This document shows, piece by piece, positions 8,237-15,626 of a stretch of DNA of 29,640 nucleotides. Made by a program: the position numbers and the translations under genes. The notes below the pieces were generated by a model that saw only the letters and a list, made by a program, of their open reading frames with translations, had not been told where the DNA came from and did not search any database. Positions within the stretch are counted from its first letter, which is position 1. Each line of letters begins with the position of its first letter. Origin of the DNA: Chthonomonas sp. UBA2391 (GTDB taxonomy: Bacteria; Armatimonadota; Fimbriimonadia; Fimbriimonadales; Fimbriimonadaceae); assembly GCA_002343825.1 (NCBI GenBank), contig DDSL01000147.1:1-29640 (forward strand). Direction: 5' to 3'.

Positions 8237-8242
8237 AGGATA
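8237..8242 (-). promoter_or_regulatory. Candidate -10 box TATCCT for the dockerin-like gene
   Basis: TATCCT on the minus strand ends 12 nt before the ATG of the dockerin-like protein and is preceded by CTCGCG. The divergent gene has a similar TTCGCGTG-TATCCT string, which supports both as promoters. Confidence 0.35.
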
Positions 8243-8278
8243 CGCGAGAAATCCCGCAAAACGTACCGGCATTTCCAT

Positions 8279-8296
8279 ACGATTGTTAAGAATCGT
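8279..8296. promoter_or_regulatory. Inverted repeat, possible shared operator
   Basis: ACGATT and AATCGT form perfect 6-bp arms around GTTAAG in the 150-bp divergent region. It sits about 37 bp upstream of the minus-strand TATCCT and 34 bp upstream of the plus-strand TATCCT, so it is nearly centred between them. A regulator site is plausible but unproven. Confidence 0.35.
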
Positions 8297-8329
8297 GCAA
8301 TCGGTCGTCGAATTTTGGCTTTTCGCGTG

Positions 8330-8335
8330 TATCCT
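8330..8335 (+). promoter_or_regulatory. Candidate -10 box TATCCT for the PEP-CTERM gene
   Basis: TATCCT (overlapping a second option, TATATC at 8335-8340) lies about 40 nt before the ATG. This allows a short leader that contains the GAGGGG Shine-Dalgarno sequence seen 5 nt before the start. Confidence 0.35.
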
Positions 8336-8374
8336 ATATCCAATCAATTTTCTGTGGATTCACAGAGGGGCAAC

Positions 8375-8869
8375 ATGAAGAGGACATTCACGTTTCTTGC
8401 GCTGAGCGCTTCCGTAGGTGCGTTTGCGTTTCAATTTGAGATGCAATATCTGGAGGCGAGCCCGACGGTCTTGGTCGGAGAGACCTATAGCCTCCGCGCG
8501 AATCTCGTCAATCTCGAACCCTTCACGGTCTATCTGAACAGCGCAACCCTCACCACGATCTTCTTCGATGCGGACGATTGGCAAAAGATCAATGTGATCG
8601 ATACCGTCCTCGACAATGCCCCATTTGCCTTGCGAGCCAATGAAACATGGACCGGCGAAGTTGCCAGGATCACCGTGGAGGAGGGCGCCAAGGTGGGCCA
8701 CGCGTCCACCGCGAGCCTGACCCTCTTCGGCGGAGTTTTGGACTCGGACACCGAGGTACTCGACCACCAGAACTTCACCGTGACCACCGCCGTCCCCGAA
8801 CCTGCAAGCCTGGCAATCCTCGGCCTCGGTCTCGGCATCCTCACTCGACGCCGACAGCGGATCGGTTAA
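8375..8869 (+). CDS. PEP-CTERM-sorted secreted protein, unknown function
   Basis: 164 aa. A signal peptide MKRTFTFLALSASVGAFA leads the mature protein, a single beta-rich domain (about 20-138) without a recognised name. The C-terminus is a clear PEP-CTERM signal: VPEP at 140-143, hydrophobic ASLAILGLGLGILT, then RRRQR. Such tails are processed by an exosortase, none of which lies in this window. The start at 8375 is set by GAGGGG 5 nt upstream and by the signal peptide; the frame is open to 8315, but that extension has no leader character. It is 13 nt ahead of the CHAT gene and divergent from the dockerin-like gene. Confidence 0.8.
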   Translation: MKRTFTFLALSASVGAFAFQFEMQYLEASPTVLVGETYSLRANLVNLEPFTVYLNSATLTTIFFDADDWQKINVIDTVLDNAPFALRANETWTGEVARITVEEGAKVGHASTASLTLFGGVLDSDTEVLDHQNFTVTTAVPEPASLAILGLGLGILTRRRQRIG

Positions 8870-8882
8870 TCTAGAGCGCGAA

Positions 8883-11705
8883 ATGGCGCTTGCGCTGGCA
8901 ACGGTCATCCTTCTGGCACTCGGCGGGCTGCAAGATCCCGCCGAAGAGGTCTCGCGGTTGGCCAAAGAGAGCCCCACTTCGGCCGAATATGCCCAGGCGC
9001 TCTACCGACTTGCCCGCTCCGAGGTCGCCGCAGGCAACCTCGAGGCGGCGGTCACTCATGGCTCTCTTTGTTTGAATGTCCTCAAGGGACTCGGACCCGA
9101 GCAAGATCCAGCCCGAACATTCATTCTCGTCGATGTGGCCCGCTGGCTGGTCGAGCTCGGGCGCGGTAAGGAGGCGAGCGAGAGAGCCGACGAAGCAGCC
9201 ACCTTGCTCAAGAATCTCACCGTTGCCGCCGATCGCAAGTTCAGTCTTGAGTACCGCCTAGCCGAGCTCCAGCTAGAATTGGGCCACCGAGAGTCGGCCT
9301 TGGCGTCCTATCGACGCTGCCTGGATTTGGTGCCTCAACTCACCGGACTCACTATCGACGACGAGTGGACTCTCCAACTCCGGATCGCTTCGACGCTTCA
9401 CCTCGGGGGCCGCTTTGCCGACGCTCGTCCCCACTACCAGCGCTGCGTCGAACTCGCCCCCGAAACCGAGGACCCCGATTACGCCAGCCTGATCTCACTC
9501 AGCAATCTCGGCCTTTTGGAAAAGGACCTTGGAAACTTCGACCGCTCCTTGGTCCTCTTTAGCCAGGCGGCTGGTTTGGCTCGGCAGCAAAAGGGGAATG
9601 AGGCGGCAGGTTGTCTCAGTAGCTTTGGCACGCTCTATGAATCCCTAGCCCGTTGGACCGAAGCCGAGAAGCTCTACCGAGAGGCCGTCGAACTCTATTC
9701 CGCCGCCGAGCCAGAGGTGCGGGACGAGCGCAGCCTCGCCGCAACGGTCAACAACCTGGGAATCGTCGCCCTCGCCCAAGGGAAGCTCGAGTTGGCGGAG
9801 GAATCGTTCACTAAAGCCCTTGAGCTCTATGGTCGTGGCGGAGACGAAACCATCCCTCTCGCTCTCACCACCGCCCTGACCCTGGCCCGGGTAGAGACCG
9901 AACTTGGCAAGAAGTTGGAGGCGACCCAGCGACTGGCCCGATGCCTGGCCCAGATTCGGGAGATCTGGACCGAACCCAATCCGGACCGAGCCTACGCCCG
10001 ACTATTGGCCGCCGGCGTAGCCGAACGCCTCCAAGATTGGACCCAGTCGGCGGAGATTCTGGCCCTTGCTGTCCCCGATCTCGCCGCGACTTATGGGGAG
10101 CGGCACGTGCTGCACGCCGAAGGACTCGCCGCTCAGGCTCGGGTCGAGTGGCAACGTGGCGACCTCGACCAAGCCGTGGCTGCCACCGAGAAAGCAGTTT
10201 CGATCGTCGGTGCGCTCATCGGCGAGGTCGGCCGGGGATTGAGCGACCAAGACGCGGTCTCGCTGGCAACCTCCATGGCTTCAGTCTCACAGTTCGTCCC
10301 GAACCTTGCTGCCCAAGACGCCGACCGGGCCTATGCTTGGACGCTCCAAGTGCGGCGACTCGGACTTCAGGTCGCACTCGGGGCCGAAGAAATTCGGAGA
10401 AAACAAGCGGCCGACCCCAAGATTGCCGCCGCGAATGACCGCCTCCGCCGAGCCCAGCGAGAACTGGAACTCTTCACCACGAACCCACCCGCTGGACTGA
10501 CCCCGGCCGGGAGAACTTCGAAGGAGCGGGAGTTAAGCCGGGAGGTTGACCTCGCCGAAGCCCTTCTCCGGCAATCGCTTCCGGTCGACCCAGACCGAGG
10601 ACCTAGAGCCCAAAAGCCCAGCCACGAGCCCGGGCTGCGGACCGTTGAGTTCGTCGTCTACGACACTCTTTCGGGAGGTCAGTCAAGTCCTCACTACGGA
10701 CGATTCGAGACGAGCCCGACCGGCCAGGTCACGTTCACGTCAATCGGACCCACCCAACAGCTTCAGCGGGAGATCAATCGGTACCTCGTCACCTTGCAAC
10801 GCGGCGAGGAGGATCTGGAGGCCGCCAAGGCGCTCGGCCGGAAGCTCTTCGGTGATTCGCCCGAGGCCCGCCTGCACGTCATCCCCGACGGGCTTCTTTA
10901 TTCCTTCCCCTTCGATGCCCTAGTCGGTTCCGACGGGAAGTACCTAGTGGAGTCAAAGAACATTCTCATCTTGGACAGCTCGTCCCCAAAGTCGCAAGAG
11001 GATAAGAAAACGCCGGGCGAGTTGGTCGCCTTTGTCAACCCCGATTTCGGCCCCGAAACCCCGGACCAACGCGCCTGGAAGGCCCTCGCCGAAACCAAAG
11101 CAGAGGGCGACGCCATCCGGCAACACTTCCCCGAGGCCAAGATTCAAGAAGGCCCGGGCGCGACCGAGGAGGCCCTGTTGCAAGTCCGCAGCCCCCGGAT
11201 TCTCCACATCGCTACCCACGGATTCTTCGCTCCGAATCCAAGTCGCCTTCCCGAAGGAAGCCGTGTCGGTCTTGAGGGCGCGTCTCAGCCCCTGCTCCGC
11301 TCGGGACTCGTGCTGGCGGGGGCCAATGCTAGTCGCGAGACCCTGGGGACCACCAGCAATGGATACCTGACCGCCCTAGAAATGCTCCGACTAGACCTAG
11401 CTGGGACCGAGCTCGTCGTGCTCAGCGGATGCAACACCGGGCGCGGGGATGTCGAGGTCGGCGACGGGGTCTTTGGGATGCGCCGAAGTCTGCAGCTTGC
11501 GGGGGCAAAGCAGATCGCGATGTCCCTCTTCCCTGTTCTTGATTCCAGCGCCAAGAAGTTCATGGATGAGTTCTACCGAGGGCTGGCCCAAGGCAAACCG
11601 ACCAGTCAAGCCTTTGTTGAAGCCAAGCGGATTCTAAGGGCGAACCCCGAGACCGCCGCCCCAATTCACTGGAGTCCGATGATTCTGGTGGGACTGGATC
11701 CATGA
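8883..11705 (+). CDS. Secreted TPR-CHAT protein, predicted caspase-like protease
   Basis: 940 aa. The N-terminus MALALATVILLALGGLQ looks like a signal peptide or anchor. Residues about 20-430 are helical TPR repeats, for example ARPHYQRCVELAPE, AEKLYREAVELYS and AEESFTKALELYG. A charged helical linker (about 500-570) follows. The C-terminal CHAT domain (about 620-940) has the catalytic His779 in HIATHGFF and Cys850 in VVLSGCNTG, so the protease dyad is intact. The ending PIHWSPMILVG is typical of CHAT. TPR-CHAT proteins are proteases or signalling scaffolds whose substrate is usually encoded nearby. TAATCT lies 10 nt before the ATG and overlaps the end of the PEP-CTERM gene. The stop overlaps the cyclase start (ATGA). 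The target is unknown; the large surface proteins downstream are candidates. Confidence 0.85.
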   Translation: MALALATVILLALGGLQDPAEEVSRLAKESPTSAEYAQALYRLARSEVAAGNLEAAVTHGSLCLNVLKGLGPEQDPARTFILVDVARWLVELGRGKEASERADEAATLLKNLTVAADRKFSLEYRLAELQLELGHRESALASYRRCLDLVPQLTGLTIDDEWTLQLRIASTLHLGGRFADARPHYQRCVELAPETEDPDYASLISLSNLGLLEKDLGNFDRSLVLFSQAAGLARQQKGNEAAGCLSSFGTLYESLARWTEAEKLYREAVELYSAAEPEVRDERSLAATVNNLGIVALAQGKLELAEESFTKALELYGRGGDETIPLALTTALTLARVETELGKKLEATQRLARCLAQIREIWTEPNPDRAYARLLAAGVAERLQDWTQSAEILALAVPDLAATYGERHVLHAEGLAAQARVEWQRGDLDQAVAATEKAVSIVGALIGEVGRGLSDQDAVSLATSMASVSQFVPNLAAQDADRAYAWTLQVRRLGLQVALGAEEIRRKQAADPKIAAANDRLRRAQRELELFTTNPPAGLTPAGRTSKERELSREVDLAEALLRQSLPVDPDRGPRAQKPSHEPGLRTVEFVVYDTLSGGQSSPHYGRFETSPTGQVTFTSIGPTQQLQREINRYLVTLQRGEEDLEAAKALGRKLFGDSPEARLHVIPDGLLYSFPFDALVGSDGKYLVESKNILILDSSSPKSQEDKKTPGELVAFVNPDFGPETPDQRAWKALAETKAEGDAIRQHFPEAKIQEGPGATEEALLQVRSPRILHIATHGFFAPNPSRLPEGSRVGLEGASQPLLRSGLVLAGANASRETLGTTSNGYLTALEMLRLDLAGTELVVLSGCNTGRGDVEVGDGVFGMRRSLQLAGAKQIAMSLFPVLDSSAKKFMDEFYRGLAQGKPTSQAFVEAKRILRANPETAAPIHWSPMILVGLDP

Positions 11706-13444
11706 GGCGCCGATGGCCCTGGTCGGCTGTCCTCATTCTTTTGCCGGCGGTGATCTCGATGCTCTTTGGACCCTGGCACGCGGCCGATCGCGCCAGCGAA
11801 GACCTCGTCCTTACTCGGCATCCGATCGCCCGCTCGGCCCCGATTACGGTGATCGCTATCGATGACGAGACCCTGACATCCTGGCCCGGTCCAAGGGCCT
11901 TTTGGGGTCGGCAAGTGGGCCGATTAATCCGGCTGGCCCACGAGAGCGGGGCCGAACAGGTGGGCGTCGCGATGGAGTTCACCTATGACGCCGACGGTTA
12001 TCTGGACCAGGAGTTCGGGGTCTTCGAAAATCTCCCCAACGAGTCACTCGCGAACGAGGTCTTTGAGCACCTTGACCGCACGGTGTTCCTAGGCCCGGAT
12101 GCAGCTAGCCTCGCCCCTGGGTTGCAGGGCCTAGCCGGTCTGCGCGTCGCGCCGATGGGTCTACTTGCCGACCAAGATGGAGTCACCCGCCGCATCGAGC
12201 CCGGATCCTTCTCGGCTGCCCTCAGCGGGCAAACCATCACCCGGCCTCTCCGGATGCGTCCGGTGGATGGAACTTGGCCGGTTGTTTCGGCCGTCAACAT
12301 CGGTGATCAACCGCTCCCGGAGTTGAAAGGGCGCAAGGTCCTTATCGGGCTCACCTTCGGCGGAGCCGGGGACACCTCTCTCTTGGCTGGTCGGGGCCGG
12401 GTACCCAGCGTCATCGCCCATGCCGACGCCCTAGCCAACCTCCTCTCGGGGTCGAACGTCCGACCTGCTCTCTCGCCTGCGATTCTCTCCTTGATCGGCC
12501 TGATTTTGGCCGGGATCCTGGCTCTGCTGGTCGGGGCCAAAGACCCTGGGCCGCTTCTCTTCACGATGGGCTCGGCCTTCGTTGTGATCCTCGGGGCTGG
12601 GTTCGCGGCGCCGAGTTTCGGCTATCTGATCCCCGTGGGGGGTCTTCTGGCGACATCCGTTGCCACCGCTCTGGTGGCACTTTTGGTCCGGAGCCAGGTC
12701 GAGCGCCATCGCCGAACCGAGATCGAGGGTCACTTTGGGACCCAGGTCAGCCCCCAGGTCATGAGGTTTCTGCTCGCCCACCCCGAGGCTGTCAGCCGCA
12801 CCGGGGTGAACCTCCCGGCGACGATCATGTTCCTCGACGTGCGCAACTTCACCCCGATCAGCGAAACCTTCTCCCCGGCGATCGTGGCCGACTCTCTTAA
12901 CCAACTCTTTGAACCCTGCGTAGCCGCGATCCAGGCCGAAGAAGGCCACGTCATGCGATTCACCGGCGATGGCTTCCTTGCCGTATTCGGGACACCGATC
13001 GAGCTTCCCGACCATGCTAGCCGGGCCGAGCGAGCCGCGCGCAAGATCCTCACCATCGCCCGCGAGGTCGCCGAGGGTCGACGTGAAGATCAGCCCCTGC
13101 TCGACGTCGGGATCGGGCTCCACAGCGGAGAGGTCCTCGCCCTCAATGTCGGCGCTCGGGGGCGGCAAGAATTCACCCTCCTCGGCGACCCGGTCAACAC
13201 CGCCGCGCGGGTGGAATCCGCCACCAAATCCGTTGGCTTCCGACTCCTGATCAGCGGCCAGACCCGGGACCTCTTGCCTACTCCGACTGGGTACGAGGGC
13301 CCGTTTTCCGTCGATCTCAAGGGCAAAGGCTCTCAACTTCAAATCTTTGGACTAGACTCTTATCAGAGGCCCCTCGATGAAAGCCACTCACCCGATCCTG
13401 ACTCTGCTCGCTCTGGCGACCCTGACCTCCGCCCAGAACCCTAA
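11702..13444 (+). CDS. CHASE2-domain class III adenylate/guanylate cyclase, membrane sensor
   Basis: 580 aa. An N-terminal helix (about 7-22) is followed by an extracytoplasmic CHASE2 sensor (about 28-250), with ITVIAIDDETL and later GRKVLIGLTFGG as family blocks. Three membrane helices follow (about 257-277, 284-302, 306-329), then a cytoplasmic class III cyclase domain (about 340-555). Metal-binding aspartates are Asp379 (FLDVRNFT) and Asp423 (FTGDGFLAVFG). LLGDPVNTAARVE supplies Asp496 (typical of adenine selection) and the transition-state Asn499 and Arg503. The usual base-selecting Lys before the second Asp seems to be Arg419, so cAMP is likely but cGMP is not excluded. The start overlaps the CHAT stop by 4 nt. 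The last ~20 residues are a Pro/Asp/Ser-rich tail overlapping the next gene. Confidence 0.9.
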   Translation: MRRRWPWSAVLILLPAVISMLFGPWHAADRASEDLVLTRHPIARSAPITVIAIDDETLTSWPGPRAFWGRQVGRLIRLAHESGAEQVGVAMEFTYDADGYLDQEFGVFENLPNESLANEVFEHLDRTVFLGPDAASLAPGLQGLAGLRVAPMGLLADQDGVTRRIEPGSFSAALSGQTITRPLRMRPVDGTWPVVSAVNIGDQPLPELKGRKVLIGLTFGGAGDTSLLAGRGRVPSVIAHADALANLLSGSNVRPALSPAILSLIGLILAGILALLVGAKDPGPLLFTMGSAFVVILGAGFAAPSFGYLIPVGGLLATSVATALVALLVRSQVERHRRTEIEGHFGTQVSPQVMRFLLAHPEAVSRTGVNLPATIMFLDVRNFTPISETFSPAIVADSLNQLFEPCVAAIQAEEGHVMRFTGDGFLAVFGTPIELPDHASRAERAARKILTIAREVAEGRREDQPLLDVGIGLHSGEVLALNVGARGRQEFTLLGDPVNTAARVESATKSVGFRLLISGQTRDLLPTPTGYEGPFSVDLKGKGSQLQIFGLDSYQRPLDESHSPDPDSARSGDPDLRPEP

Positions 13445-14228
13445 CCCGGCGGTGGGGATGCTGGTCAATGCCAAGGCCAGCGCCGAGGTCCAAAGGAACG
13501 GACAGAAGCAGTCACCCGCCAACGTGATGCGCATCCGCTCGGGTGATCTCATCCGCGTGAGCGGAGAGGGACTCCGGCTGCAGCACCACGGCGCGGGGGC
13601 CGAGTTTCAGCTCCTCAAAGGTTCGGTGATCAAGATCGAGGCGGGTGGAATCAAAGTCGTGAGCGGTTCCGCTCCCAAGCGGCTGGGCGACTTGCCCAAG
13701 CAGGTCGCAACCCGCTCAGGCGGCGGGGCCGTCATGCGCGGCGAGCTCGGCCTGACGGGGTCGGGAACGCAGATCGTCGAGCGACCCCGATTCCGCTGGG
13801 TGAACCCGGTGGCCGCCACCCGGGTCGAGGTCTTGGTCCACACGCTGGAGGCCCAACCACGGCAGCTTTTCCGATACCAGCTGGTGACGCTTGGGTCCGA
13901 AATTGAACTCCCAACCCAGGGTTTGCCGATCGAAACTCCCCTGCGGGTTCGGGTCGAGGCCTATGACGCCGACGAGGCCCTGATCGGCAGCGACCAGGTC
14001 GAGATTCAGCTCCTGGGGAAAGAGGCACTCGAACGGATTCAAGCGAGTCTCAAGGCGCTCGACGAGGAGGCAACCCTTGCCCCCGTGGAGCGGGCGTTGG
14101 TCGCGGCTGGAATTCTGGAGGCGGCTGGGGCCTGGTCAGCCGCGCGCGAGACCCTCGCCACGGCGCTCAAGGCCGACCCCGAAAACTTGGAAATCCGAGC
14201 CTGGATCGACGAGTTGAAGTCACGTTGA
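13377..14228 (+). CDS. FecR-like secreted protein with TPR-like C-terminus
   Basis: 283 aa. The signal peptide MKATHPILTLLALATLTSAQ is clear. Residues about 25-110 resemble FecR-type domains: GMLVNAKASAEVQRNG, then IRSGDLIRVSGEG, then a beta run ending KIEAGGIKVVSGSAPK. A beta domain (about 130-220, with RFRWVNPVAATRVEVLVHT) and a helical TPR-like end (ARETLATALKADPENLEIRAW) follow. The start overlaps the cyclase gene by 68 nt in another frame. AGAGG 7 nt before the ATG and the signal peptide support it. Similar CHAT, CHASE2-cyclase and FecR-like groupings are known to me from cyanobacteria, so it may be the periplasmic partner of the CHASE2 sensor; that role is inference. Confidence 0.75.
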   Translation: MKATHPILTLLALATLTSAQNPNPAVGMLVNAKASAEVQRNGQKQSPANVMRIRSGDLIRVSGEGLRLQHHGAGAEFQLLKGSVIKIEAGGIKVVSGSAPKRLGDLPKQVATRSGGGAVMRGELGLTGSGTQIVERPRFRWVNPVAATRVEVLVHTLEAQPRQLFRYQLVTLGSEIELPTQGLPIETPLRVRVEAYDADEALIGSDQVEIQLLGKEALERIQASLKALDEEATLAPVERALVAAGILEAAGAWSAARETLATALKADPENLEIRAWIDELKSR

Positions 14229-14230
14229 AG

Positions 14231-14248
14231 CTGGCCCGCCCGGGCCAG
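14231..14248 (+). terminator. Hairpin just after the FecR-like gene
   Basis: CTGGCCC and GGGCCAG make perfect 7-bp arms around a 4-base loop, 3 bases after the stop codon. No T-tract follows, like the hairpin at 6874. It could end the CHAT-cyclase-FecR transcript. Its last base is the first base of the palindrome at 14248-14267. Confidence 0.5.
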
Positions 14249-14267
14249 ATGTGATCTACATCACATC
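14248..14267. promoter_or_regulatory. CRP-like operator, perfect TGTGA-N6-TCACA palindrome
   Basis: The arms GATGTGAT and ATCACATC are perfect inverted repeats around CTAC. The core TGTGA-N6-TCACA is at 14250-14265, matching the E. coli CRP consensus half-sites exactly. The centre is 14257.5. It lies 138 nt before the first of three tandem secreted-protein genes and right behind an operon encoding an adenylate cyclase. If transcription begins about 14299 (weak TAAACA at 14287-14292) the site is at -41.5, the class II activator position. If it begins about 14351 (TAAAGT at 14339-14344) it is near -93.5. That a cAMP-receptor protein binds here is inference. Confidence 0.65.
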
Positions 14268-14338
14268 CACGAAAAAAAGTCCCCCGTAAACATGCCAGAT
14301 GTCCCGTGAAAGGTCTTTTTCTGGTTCACCCTTTGATG

Positions 14339-14344
14339 TAAAGT
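14339..14344 (+). promoter_or_regulatory. Candidate -10 box TAAAGT for the paralog/giant operon
   Basis: TAAAGT fits TANNNT and would give a leader of about 45 nt before ATG 14396. The leader contains a bulged hairpin (GGGGCGA pairing with TCGTCCCC, 14357-14376). A competing weaker box, TAAACA, is at 14287-14292. The choice between them is unresolved. The rest of 14268-14395 holds an A7 run (14272-14278) and nothing else recognised. Confidence 0.3.
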
Positions 14345-14395
14345 GATTGTGGTTGTGGGGCGAGTTCATCGTCCCCGTTGGATGGTTGGAACCAG

Positions 14396-15610
14396 ATGAA
14401 GTGGATGCACGCATTGCGCGGTGCGATGGCCCTTGCCGTCGCCATGCTCGGGGCTTTTGCCCTTGCCGATATTGACGTCCCCAGCGACGGCAGCGACGGG
14501 GACTTGGTCGTCGCGGACAATCAGACTCGGACGATCGATCTTGGCCTCGCCACGACCGGCACTTGGAACCAGCCTGGGAACGGCAACGGAGTCTACGACC
14601 CGATCAAGTGGGCCGTGGTCTTCAAGTACAACTCGGTCAACATTGCAAACCGTGGAATTCTTCGGTTCACAAATCACCCATCTAATCCGCCGGTGGTATG
14701 GCTCGTTAAGGGAGACGTCTTCTGTCAAGGCTACATCGTGCTGGAGGGCAGATCTGGCATCGGTGATCGCAGCTTTAGTGTTCCCGGCCCCGGAGGCTTT
14801 GGTGGTGGACGGGGAACGGCGACCAGCACGGACTCTTCGGCAGGTCGGGGGCCAGGAGCGGCAGCTACTCGCCAGGAGTCGGCTGCATTTGCAAACTCCC
14901 ACGGGAATGCCTCAGCCTATGGAAACGCTGCCCTGCTCCCTCTGATAGGAGGTTCGGGGGGAGCCAGGGGTGATCAGGCCGGAGGTGCGGCTGGAGGCGG
15001 GGCGATTTTGATCGCATCTAGGCAAACCGTCATCATCAACAAGTCGCCGAATTTCTTCGATGGGGGGGTGATGGCCGGCTCAACTGGTCGAATCGGTTCA
15101 GGCGGCGGAATCCGAGTTGTTGCCGAGACAATTCGAGGTGATGGAAGATTCAATGCAACTTGGACCGGCGACGCTTCCTTCACCCAGAGTTTTGGGCGCA
15201 TAAGGATTGAGGCAGTCAACAACTTTTCCTCATACCAACTCCAAGGTTCCACTTCCATCGTCCCCCTTGTGGGGACGCCGCAGATCTGGCCATCGGACAC
15301 CAGTCCCCAGGCCAAGATCCTGAGCATCGGCGGGCTGAACGCCCCGAGCGACCCCCGCGCCCAGGACGGAGACACCAACGCGGACATGACCCTGAACACC
15401 GATCAGCCGGTGATCGTGCGGGTCCAGTGCACCAACGTCCCGGTCGCCAACTGGAAGGTCCAGCTGAAGCTGGTCGTGCCCGAAGGTGACGCCGTGCTGA
15501 AGGAATGCACGCTGGTCGAAGGCAACGACGTGGTCAGCTTCTGGGAAGCCAGCTTTACCCTCCCGCCGGGCGTCAGCGTGATCCAGCCCCGCGCCTACAA
15601 GTTCCAATAA
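14396..15610 (+). CDS. Glycine-rich secreted protein, tandem paralog 1
   Basis: 404 aa of unrecognised family. A signal peptide MKWMHALRGAMALAVAMLGA-FALA is followed by mature DIDVPSDGSDGDLVV. The layout is shared with the next two genes: a conserved N-terminal beta block (TGTWNQPGNGNGVYDP, KWAVVFKY), a glycine-rich core (PGPGGFGGGRG, GGSGG, AGGGAILIAS, GSGGGIRVV, GRIRIEAVNNFS) suited to stacked beta or beta-helix structure, and a conserved ~110-aa C-terminal beta domain (from PQIWPSDTSPQAK to AYKFQ). Two cysteines in the C-terminal domain (QCTNVP, KECTLV) may pair. No PEP-CTERM, LPXTG or dockerin ending is present. ATG 14396 was preferred over TTG 14378. It is first in the putative 15-kb unit downstream of the CRP-like site. 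A surface or matrix role is inference. Confidence 0.75.
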   Translation: MKWMHALRGAMALAVAMLGAFALADIDVPSDGSDGDLVVADNQTRTIDLGLATTGTWNQPGNGNGVYDPIKWAVVFKYNSVNIANRGILRFTNHPSNPPVVWLVKGDVFCQGYIVLEGRSGIGDRSFSVPGPGGFGGGRGTATSTDSSAGRGPGAAATRQESAAFANSHGNASAYGNAALLPLIGGSGGARGDQAGGAAGGGAILIASRQTVIINKSPNFFDGGVMAGSTGRIGSGGGIRVVAETIRGDGRFNATWTGDASFTQSFGRIRIEAVNNFSSYQLQGSTSIVPLVGTPQIWPSDTSPQAKILSIGGLNAPSDPRAQDGDTNADMTLNTDQPVIVRVQCTNVPVANWKVQLKLVVPEGDAVLKECTLVEGNDVVSFWEASFTLPPGVSVIQPRAYKFQ

Positions 15611-15626
15611 TTCGGAGGCCCCTGAG

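Noticed and set aside
8225..8347. Upstream starts for the dockerin-like protein (to 8347)
   Set aside because: The extension has no signal character and crosses the divergent promoter region. A good signal peptide begins at the 8224 start.
8883..11705. TPR-CHAT as a CRISPR-associated (Csx29-type) protease
   Set aside because: No CRISPR repeats or cas genes in the window, the protein has a signal-like N-terminus, and the neighbours are a cyclase and a FecR-like protein.
14248..14267. The palindrome as part of a rho-independent terminator
   Set aside because: It could fold, but it is followed by C and A runs, not T, and its match to TGTGA-N6-TCACA is too exact. The hairpin just before it serves better as terminator.
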